Source: Neisseriaceae bacterium CLB008 (GTDB lineage: Bacteria > Pseudomonadota > Gammaproteobacteria > Burkholderiales > Neisseriaceae). From it: DNA of 64,000 nt. Below, piece after piece: positions 28,775 to 38,394 of this stretch; position 1 is the stretch's first letter, and the number at the start of each line of letters is the position of its first letter. The notes under the pieces were generated by a model. The model was given only the letters and a program-made list of their open reading frames with translations. It was not told where the DNA came from and did no database searches. The stretch lies in the NCBI GenBank assembly GCA_041228285.1, contig CP166133.1, forward strand, positions 2,079,380 to 2,143,379. The letters run 5' to 3'. The position numbers and the translations under genes are program-made.

Positions 28775-29749
28775 TTAGGCATCCAGCTTAGCCAATAGTT
28801 CTTCTTTAGTGCACACGGCGGTGCCTACTTTGGCCACCACCACGCCAGCGGCCTTATTGGCAATAGTCATGGCGTCCACCAGGCTAAAGCCTGCGGCCAT
28901 GCCCAGCGCCATGCTGGCAATCACCGTGTCGCCGGCACCTGACACGTCAAACACCTCTTGCGCCTGAGTACCTTGATGGTCGATTTGTTCGTCTCTAAAC
29001 AGCGACAGCCCTTCTTCGCTACGGGTCAACAGCAGGCCATCTAGCCCTAAGCGATGGCGTAGCTGCTGGGCTTTTTCGGTCAGTAAAGCTTCGCTGTGCC
29101 AGGCGCCCACCACTTCTTTTAATTCGGCTCGATTCGGGGTAATGAGGCTGGCGCCGTGGTATTTCTGGTAATCATTACCTTTAGGGTCAATCAACACCGC
29201 CTTACCCAAACTTCTGGCCATTTGAATCATTTTTTGCACGTGAATCAGGCCGCCTTTACCGTAGTCAGACAAAATCACCACGTCGTATTCTGGCAACAGG
29301 GCTTCAAACTGGCTCATGCATTCCAACAGCACTTCGTGAGCCGGTGCGTCTTCAAAGTCCAGGCGGATCAACTGCTGCTGCCGCGCCACTACGCGCAGCT
29401 TAATGGTGGTGGCAATGCTGGGGTCGCGCAACAACTGGGTACGGACGCCCGCTTCAGCCATTAAGGCATCCAGGCTGTCCGCCGGTTCATCATCACCGGT
29501 TACCGACAGCAAACAGGCGTGACCACCCATACTGGCAATATTACGCGCCACGTTGGCGGCGCCACCGGCGCGCTGCTCAATCCGCTCAATTTTGGCCACG
29601 GGCACGGGTGCCTCTGGCGAAATACGGTGGGTGTCACCAAACCAATAGCGATCCAGCATCACATCGCCCACCACCAAAACGCGCGCTTGGCTGACGTTCT
29701 GGGTAAAGCTGCTGGCCGTTAGCGGCAGCTTAACATCGACTTCAGACAT
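28775..29749 (-). CDS. hldA: D-glycero-beta-D-manno-heptose-7-phosphate kinase
   Basis: This ribokinase-fold enzyme phosphorylates heptose-7-phosphate at C1. The 324-residue product covers only the kinase half of E. coli HldE. The N-terminal VLVVGDVMLDRYWFGDTHRISPEAPVPV, the GGAANVARN segment and the C-terminal DVSGAGDTVIASM anion hole are intact. The adenylyltransferase half must be a separate gene outside the window, as in Neisseria. It lies between pyrF and hldD. Confidence 0.93.
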   Translation of the reverse strand: MSEVDVKLPLTASSFTQNVSQARVLVVGDVMLDRYWFGDTHRISPEAPVPVAKIERIEQRAGGAANVARNIASMGGHACLLSVTGDDEPADSLDALMAEAGVRTQLLRDPSIATTIKLRVVARQQQLIRLDFEDAPAHEVLLECMSQFEALLPEYDVVILSDYGKGGLIHVQKMIQMARSLGKAVLIDPKGNDYQKYHGASLITPNRAELKEVVGAWHSEALLTEKAQQLRHRLGLDGLLLTRSEEGLSLFRDEQIDHQGTQAQEVFDVSGAGDTVIASMALGMAAGFSLVDAMTIANKAAGVVVAKVGTAVCTKEELLAKLDA

Positions 29750-29759
29750 AATGATCCTC

Positions 29760-30491
29760 TTAAACGAGATTGGCTAAGGCATTCACCTGATTCAAAACGG
29801 CAATAGGATCCGCCGCTTGAGTCACGGGGCGCCCCATCACTAAATAATCAGAACCCGCGGCTAAGGCCATTTCTGGCGTCATCACGCGGCGCTGGTCGTC
29901 GTTGATGTCTAGGCTCAGGCGAATGCCTGGGGTCACCAAAAGGCAATCGTTGACTTGCTGTTTTAACATGCTGGCTTCTTGAGCCGAGCACACCACGCCG
30001 TCTAGGCCTGAGCTTTTTGCCAGCTTGGCCAAGCGCAGCACCATTTCATCCGCAGGGATGCTGATGCCGACTTCAGTTAAATCATTGGCTTCCATGCTGG
30101 TTAACACCGTCACACCAATTAACAAAGGCTTGTGTGCTTCGTTGGCCACGGCCTCAGCAGCGGCTTCCATCATGCGGCGGCCGCCCAAGGTGTGTACGTC
30201 TACCATCCACACGCCCATTTGCGCCGCAACTTTACAGGCATGGGCCACGGTATTCGGGATGTCGTGGTATTTCAAATCAAGAAACAACTTAAAGCCTTGC
30301 TGTATCAGCTGCTCAGCCAAACTACGGCCGGTGGCGGTAAACAGTTCTTTACCGATCTTCAATTGGCACAGCTCGGGGTTAAGCTGACGGGCAAAGGCCA
30401 GGGTCGCCGGCGCATTGTCAAAATCCAAAGCCACAATCACGGGCGTACGTTGGTCACGGGTGTGGCTGTCGTTCATCATTAAGGGGTTCAT
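29760..30491 (-). CDS. pyrF: Orotidine-5'-phosphate decarboxylase
   Basis: PyrF makes UMP from OMP. The barrel signature is present: IVALDFDN near residue 20, LKIGKELFTATG near 44, the catalytic FLDLKYHDIPNTV (Asp-x-Lys-x2-Asp) near 70, and the phosphate site YLVMGRPVTQA near 215. At 243 residues it is full length. It is linked to lapB (4-base gap) and hldA, a known neighbourhood in Neisseriales. Confidence 0.96.
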   Translation of the reverse strand: MNPLMMNDSHTRDQRTPVIVALDFDNAPATLAFARQLNPELCQLKIGKELFTATGRSLAEQLIQQGFKLFLDLKYHDIPNTVAHACKVAAQMGVWMVDVHTLGGRRMMEAAAEAVANEAHKPLLIGVTVLTSMEANDLTEVGISIPADEMVLRLAKLAKSSGLDGVVCSAQEASMLKQQVNDCLLVTPGIRLSLDINDDQRRVMTPEMALAAGSDYLVMGRPVTQAADPIAVLNQVNALANLV

Positions 30492-30495
30492 TCGG

Positions 30496-31653
30496 TTAAA
30501 TCTCTACGCGGTTAGGGCTATAGCTTTCCCACTCATTACAAGCAGGACAATGCCAGAAGAAAACTTGTGATTTAAAATTACAGCGCTTACAGCGATACAT
30601 GGTGGCTTTTTGGGCATACTTACCCACCACGGTGCGCACTAAATCGGCGTCTACGCGCCACAGTAAATCAGCCTGCGGCAGGTTGGCCCCCAATAAGCGA
30701 TACACGCCATTCAGAGTGGGCCGTAGCTGCACCAGCTGGCGCACGGTTTCGGCTGCTTGGGCCTCACCTTGCAACAGCAAGGTTTTTTGGTAAATCACAT
30801 CGATTAAATCCAGCTGCGGGAAGGTACGCACATAGCCTTCTAACAACGCCAAACCTTCCGCTGGCTTACCTAGAGCATCAAAAGCGTCATACAAGCGCTC
30901 ACCCACCATGCTGAGGTATTCTGCATTTTGCTTTTCAATGGCGCTGTAGGCGGCAATCGCCTCTTGGTGATTTTGCGCTTTTTGCTCAATGTCGCCCAAA
31001 ATCATATTGGCGCGAGCACATTTTTTATTCGCCTCCAAGGCCTGCGCCACATAGTAACGGGCCTTAACCAAGTCGGACTGAAACAGCGTCATCTGAGCCA
31101 GTTCACAGTAAAACTGGGCGATTTCAAACTGATAGGTTTGCTCATCGTGACTAAGGGTGCGCGCCATTTCAATGGCTTTTTCCCAGTCTCTATCCTGTTG
31201 GTAAATACTCAACAAGACCTGACGGCTAAGCTTACCCATATTACCTTCTAAGAGGCCGTTAAAAATCTGTTCGGCGCGATCCACCAGACCTGCGCTTTGG
31301 AAGTTTTCGCCCAGTTCAAATAAGACTTGCTGACGGCGATCCGCCACAATGTCGGCAGACTCCAATAGGGCTTGATGCAGGCGAATGGCCTTGTCATTCT
31401 CACCGCGCTTGCGGTACAGCTTGCCTAACGTCATTTGCAGTTCAAACGCCGTAGGGTGAGCCTGTACGACTTCGGCCAGCGCCCGAGCAGCAACGTCGGT
31501 CTTGCCGTCGACTAAGGCATCTAAACTTTTATAAAACCCAATCGGTACCGCTTTTGCCTGCTTTAAGACGGCTCGCATGTCTACGCGAGCAGCGAACCAA
31601 CCCATGCCAAAAAAGATGGGCAGTAAAATCATCCACCAAATTTCAAATTCCAT
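30496..31653 (-). CDS. lapB: Lipopolysaccharide assembly protein LapB (YciM)
   Basis: LapB tunes lipopolysaccharide synthesis by directing LpxC to FtsH. The 385-residue product has an N-terminal membrane helix (residues about 5-21), a chain of TPR repeats (for example QMTLGKLYRKRGENDKAIRLHQAL) and a C-terminal rubredoxin-like zinc domain (CKRCNFKSQVFFWHCPACNEW) at about 357-377. All four metal Cys residues are present. It follows lapA by four bases and precedes pyrF. Confidence 0.96.
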   Translation of the reverse strand: MEFEIWWMILLPIFFGMGWFAARVDMRAVLKQAKAVPIGFYKSLDALVDGKTDVAARALAEVVQAHPTAFELQMTLGKLYRKRGENDKAIRLHQALLESADIVADRRQQVLFELGENFQSAGLVDRAEQIFNGLLEGNMGKLSRQVLLSIYQQDRDWEKAIEMARTLSHDEQTYQFEIAQFYCELAQMTLFQSDLVKARYYVAQALEANKKCARANMILGDIEQKAQNHQEAIAAYSAIEKQNAEYLSMVGERLYDAFDALGKPAEGLALLEGYVRTFPQLDLIDVIYQKTLLLQGEAQAAETVRQLVQLRPTLNGVYRLLGANLPQADLLWRVDADLVRTVVGKYAQKATMYRCKRCNFKSQVFFWHCPACNEWESYSPNRVEI

Positions 31654-31657
31654 ACGT

Positions 31658-32029
31658 TTATTGTTCCTTTGGCGTCACGGGATCAGCGGCTACACGGCCA
31701 GATTGCTGCTTGGCCTCAACGGTTTTTTGATTCATTTTTTGGGCCACAGAAGCCGCTACCGAAGGGTCTTCTTCGAATACTTTAATGTGTTTATGATTTT
31801 CCTTACGCAAACGATTCACCTCGTTACGCAGGCGTAAAATACGGCCCAACATCGACAATACGCCTAGCACGGCACCGATCACAAAGAAAATCAACAGCAG
31901 CACCACCAGCGGCCATTGTACCGTTTGCTGCATAAACCAATTAAACGCCACGGTATGGGTATTATTAATGGTTAACATCAATAAAAATAACAATAGAACC
32001 AGCTTAATGACTAGGTATAAATATTTCAT
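31658..32029 (-). CDS. lapA: Lipopolysaccharide assembly protein LapA (DUF1049)
   Basis: LapA is the small inner-membrane partner of LapB. From the ATG at 32029 (AAGGCG nine bases upstream) the product is 123 residues. It has two membrane helices (about 5-23 and 43-66), the NNTHTVAFNWF loop between them, and a Lys/Arg-rich coiled segment (RLRNEVNRLRKENHKH). The frame is open further upstream to 32101, but those residues are not family-like. Confidence 0.9.
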   Translation of the reverse strand: MKYLYLVIKLVLLLFLLMLTINNTHTVAFNWFMQQTVQWPLVVLLLIFFVIGAVLGVLSMLGRILRLRNEVNRLRKENHKHIKVFEEDPSVAASVAQKMNQKTVEAKQQSGRVAADPVTPKEQ

Positions 32030-32327
32030 AAGACGCCTTAATCTCACGGTTGGGCTGAAAACAGCATAAAGTTTAAACGATTTAGCTGGTTTTTGATACA
32101 TTTGGGCCTATTTTATCCCTGCTGACGGCCGCATTAAGCCTGAAAGAGCATTGGCTGCGCCGGTTTTAAACATTTCTACATGAAGATCTTTATAATAAGG
32201 GTTTATATTTCTGCTATATTAACGACAGCCGCATGCGCATCGTGCGTACAGCCGGCTCAACCCTAATCATGGCCTTAACCTCAGCGCCAGAACCATTAAA
32301 CCAAACACCCACTAAAGGATGATTGAG

Positions 32328-33854
32328 ATGACCCTCTACCCTATTGCGCAAAGCCCAGACAACGTGGTGATCGAACTTCGTGCCCCCATGGCTAACCGCC
32401 ACGGCCTGATTGCCGGCGCAACGGGCACAGGCAAGACCGTCACCTTACGCAAGCTAGCAGAATCATTTAGCGAACACGGCGTACCGGTTTTTCTGGTCGA
32501 CGTTAAAGGCGATCTATCTGGCCTCACTCGCCCCGGCGCAGCCAGCGGTAAGGTGCAGGAGCGCATCGACAGCTTTGGGCTAGGCACCGATTACTTAAGC
32601 GGCTTCCCTGTGCGCTTTTGGGATGTGTTTGGCCAAACTGGCATTCCGGTACGGGTGACCATCGCCAGCATGGGTCCCATGCTGTTGGCGCGACTGCTTA
32701 ACCTCAACGACACTCAAGAAGGCTTATTAAACTTGGTATTCAAAGTCGCCGAAGACGATCAGATGGCGATTGATGACTTAAAAGACTTACGCGCCTTACT
32801 TCAAAACGTTGGCAGTAAAGCCGCCGAATACCGCAACACTTACGGCAACGTTTCGGCCGCCAGCGTGGGCGCCATTCAGCGCAGCCTATTGACCCTGGAA
32901 AACGAAGGCGGTGCCCATTTGTTTGGCAAGCCTGCGCTTGACCTTAACGATTGGCTCCAAACTGATGGCAACAAAGGCGTAATCAACGTTCTGAACGCTG
33001 AGAAGCTGATGCAGTCGCCGCGCCTGTTCAGCGCCTTCTTGCTATGGATGCTGACCGAACTATTTAATCAACTGCCCGAAGTAGGCGACCCAGAAAAGCC
33101 CAAATTTGTGATGTTCTTCGATGAGGCCCACCTTTTATTTGATAACGCCTCACCCGCCCTCATCGGCAAAGTCGAGCAGGTCGTACGATTGATTCGCTCT
33201 AAGGGCGTAGGCGTGTATTTTTGCACCCAAAACCCACTAGACCTACCCGACACCATCCTTGGTCAGCTCGGTAATCGCGTCCAGCATGCCCTACGCGCCT
33301 TTACCCCTCGCGACCAAAAAGCAGTGAAGGCCGCCGCCGACACCTTCCGCGCCAATCCTAAGTTTAAAGTTGTGGACGCCATCAGTGAGCTGGGCGTGGG
33401 TGAAGCCTTGCTGTCGTTCTTAGACGAAAAAGGCATGCCCACGCCGGTGGAACGCGCCTTTGTCTACCCGCCCAAAAGCCAGTTAGCCCCCATCAGCGCC
33501 GCCGAACGCGATGCGTCTTATCAGCAAGACATACTGTATCGCCACTACAAAGATGAAATCGACGACGAGTCTGCCTTTGAGCGGATCACTCAACAGCAAG
33601 AAGCCGCGGCCGCTCAAGCCGCCCTCGAAGCAGAGGCCAAAACAGCGGCAAAAGCCAGCGCCACGCAAAAACAAGATCCTTCTATGCTCGATGCGCTGGT
33701 CAAAGGCGCCACAGGTCAACGTAAACGCGCCAACGGCGGCTTAGTCAACGATGTCGCCCACCAAATGGGCAACACCGTATACAAAAGCCTGTCTAAGCAA
33801 ATCTCAGTGGCCCTTAAAAATGTATTAAGTAATCTTCTGGGCGGCAAGAAATAG
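32328..33854 (+). CDS. HerA/DUF853-type P-loop ATPase (YjgR-like)
   Basis: A 508-residue ATPase of the HerA-FtsK superfamily, DUF853 branch. Walker A reads GLIAGATGTGKTVTLRKLAE near residue 28, Walker B reads PKFVMFFDEAHLLF near 260, and FCTQNPLDLPDTILGQLGNRVQHALRAF near 305 is highly typical. The C-terminus is Ala/Lys/Gln-rich, with a coiled-coil tail. AGGA stands eight bases before the ATG at 32328, which I prefer to the ATG nine bases earlier. Function in bacteria is not settled; a DNA-translocase role is inferred from the fold. It is followed by a hairpin, then pta. Confidence 0.88.
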   Translation: MTLYPIAQSPDNVVIELRAPMANRHGLIAGATGTGKTVTLRKLAESFSEHGVPVFLVDVKGDLSGLTRPGAASGKVQERIDSFGLGTDYLSGFPVRFWDVFGQTGIPVRVTIASMGPMLLARLLNLNDTQEGLLNLVFKVAEDDQMAIDDLKDLRALLQNVGSKAAEYRNTYGNVSAASVGAIQRSLLTLENEGGAHLFGKPALDLNDWLQTDGNKGVINVLNAEKLMQSPRLFSAFLLWMLTELFNQLPEVGDPEKPKFVMFFDEAHLLFDNASPALIGKVEQVVRLIRSKGVGVYFCTQNPLDLPDTILGQLGNRVQHALRAFTPRDQKAVKAAADTFRANPKFKVVDAISELGVGEALLSFLDEKGMPTPVERAFVYPPKSQLAPISAAERDASYQQDILYRHYKDEIDDESAFERITQQQEAAAAQAALEAEAKTAAKASATQKQDPSMLDALVKGATGQRKRANGGLVNDVAHQMGNTVYKSLSKQISVALKNVLSNLLGGKK

Positions 33855-33870
33855 CCCATAACCCGAATGC

Positions 33871-33902
33871 CCTTGACCAAAGCAGCAGTGCTTTGGTCAA
33901 GG
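33871..33902 (+). terminator. Perfect hairpin between the DUF853 gene and pta
   Basis: CCTTGACCAAAGCA and TGCTTTGGTCAAGG form a perfect 14-base-pair stem with a four-base loop, but no T-run follows. It ends 16 bases before the pta ATG, so it could also affect pta translation or mRNA stability. Confidence 0.6.
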
Positions 33903-33918
33903 CTGAACAGGAGCACAC

Positions 33919-35565
33919 ATGTTACGCCTTATGACGGTTCCCGTGGGAACCCATCAAAACCTCAATATTCTGACCCTAGCCCTCATCGACGCCATCCGCG
34001 CCCAACACACCGTTAGCTACGCCAAACCCATTGCCGACAAGCAGTCAGAGCAGGCGCAAGACTATGCCTTAAGCCACGGCGCCATTGACGCCCACACCAG
34101 CCTCAGCGCCGAAGCGGCCGTGGCTTTGGTGTGTCACCAAGCGCAAGATGAATTATTAGAAACCATTTATGGTCATCTGAGTAATGGCGAAGCCGACGTT
34201 TTGGTGTTAGAAGGCATTAGCCAACCTCAGCTAATGGCCCAAAGCGTGCCCATCGCCAACACCTTACACGCGGGCTGCATTTTGGCCATCGACGTCAAAA
34301 CCCGCAGCGCGGCCGAAGTGGCTACCGCTTTAAACTTAGCCTTAGCCGAATACAGCCAGCAGCCCGCCCAAGTAGTCGCCTTTGCCTTAAGCAATGTGGC
34401 CCACGAAGCCACTGCTTTTGAAGCCGAAGTCACCTCACTATTGGCCAAACCGCTCCCTTGCTTGGCCACCTACCAATCCCAAACCAATCAGCTAGATGAA
34501 GCAGTACCGGCATTGGCACAAGCCCTCTCACCCAGCGTACTCAAACAGCTATTGACCCAGCCGCGTACTGGCCGTCTGTCCCCGCCAGCCTTTCGCCATC
34601 ACTTAATGACCTTAGCCCAGCGTGGGCAAAAGCGTGTGGTGCTGCCTGAAGGCGACGAGCCCAGAACCATTCAGGCCGCGCTGATTTGTCACCAAAAAAA
34701 CATCGCTCAATGCGTCCTATTGGCCGACCCAGCCGCCGTGACCCTGCAAGCACAAAACCTTGGCCTCACCTTGCCGCCAGAGCTGAGCATCATCCATCCT
34801 GACACCTTGATTGAACAGTATGTCGGCCCCATGGTTGAGCGCCGTAAAAGTAAAGGCTTAAGCCCAGAAGACGCTCGCCAACAGCTACAAGACACGGTGG
34901 TGTTAGGCACCATGATGCTGGCAGAAGGCGACGTCGATGGTCTGGTTTCTGGCGCCGTCCACACCACCGCCAGCACCGTTCGACCAGCGCTACAGCTGAT
35001 CAAAACAGCACCCAACGCCAGCTTGGTGTCCAGCGTGTTCTTCATGCTGATGCCTGAGCAAGTATTGGTGTTTGGCGACTGCGCCATCAACCCCAACCCC
35101 ACGCCAGAACAGCTGGCCGACATTGCCATCCAATCCGCTGAATCAGCCTTGGCCTTTGGCCTAGACGCTAAAGTAGCATTGATCTCTTACTCAACGGGTG
35201 CCTCCGGCGCTGGTGCCGATGTAGAAGCCGTGGCCCAAGCCACCGCTCTGGCTCAACAAAAAGCCCCCCACCTGGCCATTGACGGCCCCTTACAGTTTGA
35301 TGCCGCCAGCGTGCCCAGCGTGGGCAAGCAAAAAGCGCCTAAAAGCAAAGTGGCAGGTGAAGCGACCGTATTTGTATTCCCTGACTTAAATACTGGCAAC
35401 ACAACCTATAAGGCCGTTCAGCGCAGCGCCAACGTCATCTGCGTTGGGCCTATGCTGCAAGGGCTAAATAAGCCGGTGAACGACTTGTCTCGTGGTGCCC
35501 TCGTTGACGACATCGTATACACCATTGCCTTAACCGCCATTCAGGCTACTCAGCTTAAAGCTTAG
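33919..35565 (+). CDS. pta: Phosphate acetyltransferase, short N-terminal form
   Basis: Pta interconverts acetyl-CoA and acetyl phosphate. The C-terminal catalytic domain (about residues 225-545) is complete, with [69 protein letters not shown] and [18 protein letters not shown]. The N-terminal region (about 220 residues) keeps the outline of the P-loop/DRTGG half of long Pta proteins, but the P-loop position reads VGTHQNLN, with no GKT/S. The 548-residue length lies between short (about 330) and long (about 700) forms. No ackA is adjacent. Confidence 0.93.
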   Translation: MLRLMTVPVGTHQNLNILTLALIDAIRAQHTVSYAKPIADKQSEQAQDYALSHGAIDAHTSLSAEAAVALVCHQAQDELLETIYGHLSNGEADVLVLEGISQPQLMAQSVPIANTLHAGCILAIDVKTRSAAEVATALNLALAEYSQQPAQVVAFALSNVAHEATAFEAEVTSLLAKPLPCLATYQSQTNQLDEAVPALAQALSPSVLKQLLTQPRTGRLSPPAFRHHLMTLAQRGQKRVVLPEGDEPRTIQAALICHQKNIAQCVLLADPAAVTLQAQNLGLTLPPELSIIHPDTLIEQYVGPMVERRKSKGLSPEDARQQLQDTVVLGTMMLAEGDVDGLVSGAVHTTASTVRPALQLIKTAPNASLVSSVFFMLMPEQVLVFGDCAINPNPTPEQLADIAIQSAESALAFGLDAKVALISYSTGASGAGADVEAVAQATALAQQKAPHLAIDGPLQFDAASVPSVGKQKAPKSKVAGEATVFVFPDLNTGNTTYKAVQRSANVICVGPMLQGLNKPVNDLSRGALVDDIVYTIALTAIQATQLKA

Positions 35566-35594
35566 AACCTTAATCGGTTTTAACCGTCAAACCC

Positions 35595-35639
35595 ACCCAA
35601 TAGTCACCCATAACCAGGCGCTGACTATTGGGTTTTTTT
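35595..35639 (+). terminator. Rho-independent terminator of pta
   Basis: ACCCAATAGTCA and TGACTATTGGGT make a perfect 12-base-pair stem around a 15-base loop, followed by a run of T. Confidence 0.92.
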
Positions 35640-35817
35640 ATAGCAATAGACACTCAACAAACCAAACTCATAATTTTTATTATTGTCGCTTCAACAATTA
35701 CCGGCCATTTTATATCCATTTTACATAACTTAACAATCTATCCGGTTGAGATTATGGTATGATGGCCACCATAATAATAGTTACGCCCCACACATACGAC
35801 TCACGTCAGAGAATCTC

Positions 35818-36936
35818 ATGATTAAAACGCTCATCCCTAAAGATGTGTTAACAAGCAATTCCAAAATATTGTTTATTGCCCACCTTGCCATCGGTGATTT
35901 TACCTATTTGCAAAATTTCTTCTTGGCCCTGTCACAAACCTATCCACAGCTGCGCATTGATCTATTCATTGATGAAACCCGGCGCACTGAAGACGCTGAA
36001 CAATGGCCAGCGCTGCAACAATACGTTTTGTTTGACTGGATCGACACCTGCCCATTTTTTCATACGGTTTATAAACATACCTATAACAACGCCACCCTTG
36101 CCCAAAGCGTTGCCCAAGCGCGCGCCGAAGACTACGCAGTGGTTATTTCGCTGGCGACCATTGGCCATTACGCATCGGCCCAGCTAGTAAAGGCCATTGC
36201 CACTGAGCGCAGCTACACCATCGCCACACGCGCCAAGACAGGGCTGTTTCAATACAAGCGCCGCCGCATTTATCGCGCCATGGACGCCACCATTGCGCCT
36301 TTTGCCTACAGCGCTGAGCAAGACCACATCAGCGATAAATACGCTTATTTATTTCAGACCTTAGCCGGTATCCAACTGAGTAAAAAAGAGCGCTATCCGT
36401 TTATCCACAATATTCCTGAGATTTGGCAAACCAAGGCCAGTGCCTACTTAGCCCAGCATCAAGTCAAAGCCTCAGAACGATTAATCTTTATTAATCCCTT
36501 TGCCAAAGACCCTAATCGCTGCTGGCCCATCGACCACGCCCTCAGCCTGATTGCCCGTTTAAACCAGCACCCTGAATGGCAACAGACGCGGTTCATCTTC
36601 AACGCCATGCCTGACGACATCGCCCGCATCAAACCAGCCCTCGCCGCCAGCGGCCTGAGCAACGTCATCATTTTCAGTGCCTTGAACAGCTTTTTCGAGC
36701 TGCCGGTGATGATTGGGCGCTGCGATCTGGTTGTGTCGGTAGAAACCTCAGTCATGCATCTGGCCAACGCAATGAAGGTACCGGTCATTGCCATGATGAA
36801 CCAGACCACGCCAGACTGGTACCCAATTGACACCGAACACAGCACCATCATCGTCACTCAAGACGCTGACGACCCAATCAGTGCGATTACGGTTGATGCC
36901 GTCGAGGCCACGGTTTTGGCTCATCACCTGTCTTAA
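35818..36936 (+). CDS. Glycosyltransferase family 9 (heptosyltransferase-like) protein
   Basis: The 372-residue product looks like a GT-B-fold family 9 enzyme, the family of lipopolysaccharide heptosyltransferases. It has an N-terminal Rossmann start (ILFIAHLAIGDFTYLQNFF, with GD as in the family), FINPFAKDPNRCWPIDHALSLI near residue 225, and the sugar-nucleotide segment VSVETSVMHLANAMKVPVIAM near 305. The frame runs upstream to 35746, but the ATG at 35818, after AGAGAA, gives a family-like N-terminus. The acceptor is unknown. Lower sequence regularity than core Waa proteins suggests an accessory surface glycan enzyme. Confidence 0.75.
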   Translation: MIKTLIPKDVLTSNSKILFIAHLAIGDFTYLQNFFLALSQTYPQLRIDLFIDETRRTEDAEQWPALQQYVLFDWIDTCPFFHTVYKHTYNNATLAQSVAQARAEDYAVVISLATIGHYASAQLVKAIATERSYTIATRAKTGLFQYKRRRIYRAMDATIAPFAYSAEQDHISDKYAYLFQTLAGIQLSKKERYPFIHNIPEIWQTKASAYLAQHQVKASERLIFINPFAKDPNRCWPIDHALSLIARLNQHPEWQQTRFIFNAMPDDIARIKPALAASGLSNVIIFSALNSFFELPVMIGRCDLVVSVETSVMHLANAMKVPVIAMMNQTTPDWYPIDTEHSTIIVTQDADDPISAITVDAVEATVLAHHLS

Positions 36937-36948
36937 AGCCTTGGCCAC

Positions 36949-36984
36949 AAAAAACGCCTCAATCGTCAAGATTGAGGCGTTTTT
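36949..36984. terminator. Bidirectional terminator
   Basis: AAAACGCCTCAATC and GATTGAGGCGTTTT form a 14-base-pair stem with a five-base loop, between the converging glycosyltransferase and YaiI-like genes. Confidence 0.92.
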
Positions 36985-37003
36985 CATTAGAATGGTGCGT
37001 GGC

Positions 37004-37471
37004 TTAAGCTTGACCTAAACGGCGGCGTAAATGCAGCCATTTGTCTAAGCTTTGACCAAAAGCCTGGCGATCTTTCGGCGACAGCGCAGCTGGCCCACCC
37101 GTGTGGATGCCGCTGCCGCGTAAAGTATCCATAAAATCACGCATGGTCAGCCGCTCCTGTATGGTCTCGAGAGTAAACGGTTCACCACGAGAACTGATCA
37201 CAACGGCTTTTTTGGCTAAGGCATCGGAGGCCAAAGGAATGTCGGCGGTGATCACCAGGTCATTAGGCTCAATCAAGCGCACAATCTCATTGTCCGCCTC
37301 ATCAAAACCGTGTGCCACCACGCGATTCTTAATGTAGGGCGACGGCGGCGTATGCATGGGGCGGTTCGCCACCAGCGTGACGTTGACCTGCTCTCGTTCG
37401 GCTGCCCGAAATAAAATGTCTTTAATCACCACGGGGCAGGCATCGGCATCAACCCAAATTTGCATCTTCAT
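37004..37471 (-). CDS. UPF0178/YaiI-family protein (DUF188)
   Basis: A 155-residue protein of the YaiI/YqxD family, related to PIN/NYN nuclease folds. Conserved landmarks are [20 protein letters not shown] at the N-terminus, VTLVANRP near residue 31, [20 protein letters not shown] near 70, and the C-terminal [20 protein letters not shown]. The Asp residues in DADAC and TADIP could bind metal. Function is not established. A second ATG two codons in is also possible. Confidence 0.9.
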   Translation of the reverse strand: MKMQIWVDADACPVVIKDILFRAAEREQVNVTLVANRPMHTPPSPYIKNRVVAHGFDEADNEIVRLIEPNDLVITADIPLASDALAKKAVVISSRGEPFTLETIQERLTMRDFMDTLRGSGIHTGGPAALSPKDRQAFGQSLDKWLHLRRRLGQA

Positions 37472-37506
37472 CCTTTACGTTTCATTTTGACACATGCTAA
37501 CACACC

Positions 37507-37662
37507 TTAGCCCAAACCCGCCGCTTGTGGGCTGCGCTTGTGGGCCCGTTGATACCCTGGGCGTGCCTGTATCCTCAGCCACCATTGCCATAAGGCCGGA
37601 TGACTGTGCTCGCTCAAACCGGCACGCTGAATCGCCAGGCTAATGGGTACGCTCATCATGTA
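37507..37662 (-). pseudogene. Glutathione S-transferase, C-terminal fragment
   Basis: The minus-strand frame encodes about 50 residues that look like the C-terminal helices of a glutathione transferase: MMSVPISLAIQRAGL followed by HPALWQWWLRIQARPGYQRA. In whole proteins this follows an ADIMMSVP-type segment. Upstream the frame turns into unrelated sequence that runs towards a GTGGGTA-type palindrome at 37718-37750. No N-terminal thioredoxin-like domain is found nearby. I read this as a 5'-deleted remnant. Confidence 0.65.
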
Positions 37663-37717
37663 GGATGAGTCGTGACCCACGCGGGTTTTAAATGGGGGCA
37701 CCTGAGTACGTTAGGAG

Positions 37718-37750
37718 TGGTGGGTAGGCTACGCTTTACCCACCCTACGC
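37718..37750. repeat. GTGGGTA palindrome resembling a dispersed intergenic repeat
   Basis: TGGTGGGTA-GGCTACGCT-TTACCCACC followed by CTACGC forms an imperfect palindrome. It resembles the GTAGGGTGGG...CCCACC repeat found between genes in many bacterial genomes (recalled from general knowledge, not searched). It lies at the broken end of the glutathione-transferase fragment. Only one copy is evident in the window. Confidence 0.5.
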
Positions 37751-37822
37751 GACGATAAATAATCTATGGTTTGTTGCATTCTACACTCGACGCTAAACGT
37801 TCTTCTTTCTCCAGCCCAATAC

Positions 37823-37858
37823 AAAGGGCCTTAAATGACAAAATCACAGGCCCTTTGG
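37823..37858 (-). terminator. Hairpin after the NTF2-like gene
   Basis: CAAAGGGCCT and AGGCCCTTTG form a 10-base-pair stem around a 16-base loop, about 33 bases past the stop of the 37891-38283 gene. There is no strong T-run. Confidence 0.6.
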
Positions 37859-37890
37859 TTAAACTTACACTTAATTTATGGCAAACCCGA

Positions 37891-38283
37891 CTACTCAGAC
37901 ATGCCGATTAAATCGGTTCCGTAAGAATTATCAATCGCACACAGCCATCGACCATCTGCGCTGCGCGTAAACACATAGGTCGCCCGCCTATCCATGCTGT
38001 AGGCTTGCTCATCTTTTTCTGAATCTAAAAACGTTTGCGACAGCACCAAAACCGTGTCGCCCGCCTCAAGAAACACCATTTCGCCCTGGGTGGGCGTCAG
38101 GCTGTTTTGAAAGTAAGCGGCAATCTTAATGAAGGCAGCTTTAATTTCGTCTTTACCGCGGGCAATCATGTCGCCCTTCACCACCAGCACCGCGTCGTCT
38201 GTATAGTGAGCCATCAGGCCGTCAAAATCTTCACGCCTAATCGCCTCATCGCACGCCTTTATCAAGTCTCTTATTGCCTGCAT
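37891..38283 (-). CDS. SnoaL/DUF4440-like NTF2-fold protein
   Basis: The 130-residue product fits the NTF2-like (SnoaL, DUF4440) fold: an N-terminal helix ([32 protein letters not shown]), then beta-strands with [11 protein letters not shown] and a terminal sheet with [20 protein letters not shown]. Proteins of this type are small isomerases, hydrolases or binding proteins with hard-to-predict ligands. No signal peptide is seen. It is a single gene with a hairpin downstream. Confidence 0.8.
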   Translation of the reverse strand: MQAIRDLIKACDEAIRREDFDGLMAHYTDDAVLVVKGDMIARGKDEIKAAFIKIAAYFQNSLTPTQGEMVFLEAGDTVLVLSQTFLDSEKDEQAYSMDRRATYVFTRSADGRWLCAIDNSYGTDLIGMSE

Positions 38284-38312
38284 CCTGCTGTCCTTTAACT
38301 GTTTTAAGGGCC

Positions 38313-38348
38313 ATAAAAAAACCGAACCGCAAAGCCTGCCGTTCGGTT
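38313..38348 (-). terminator. Rho-independent terminator of the DUF4442 gene
   Basis: AACCGAAC (38320-38327) and GTTCGGTT (38341-38348) form an 8-base-pair stem. On the minus strand it is followed by seven T. Confidence 0.85.
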
Positions 38349-38394
38349 ACGCTTGAGCACGATCTAGACTAACAAAAAAATCAGTGCGCGGCCA

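Noticed and set aside
36459-36987. Minus-strand frames over the 3' end of the glycosyltransferase gene
   Set aside because: They lie opposite conserved family 9 motifs and have no ribosome binding site or motif of their own.
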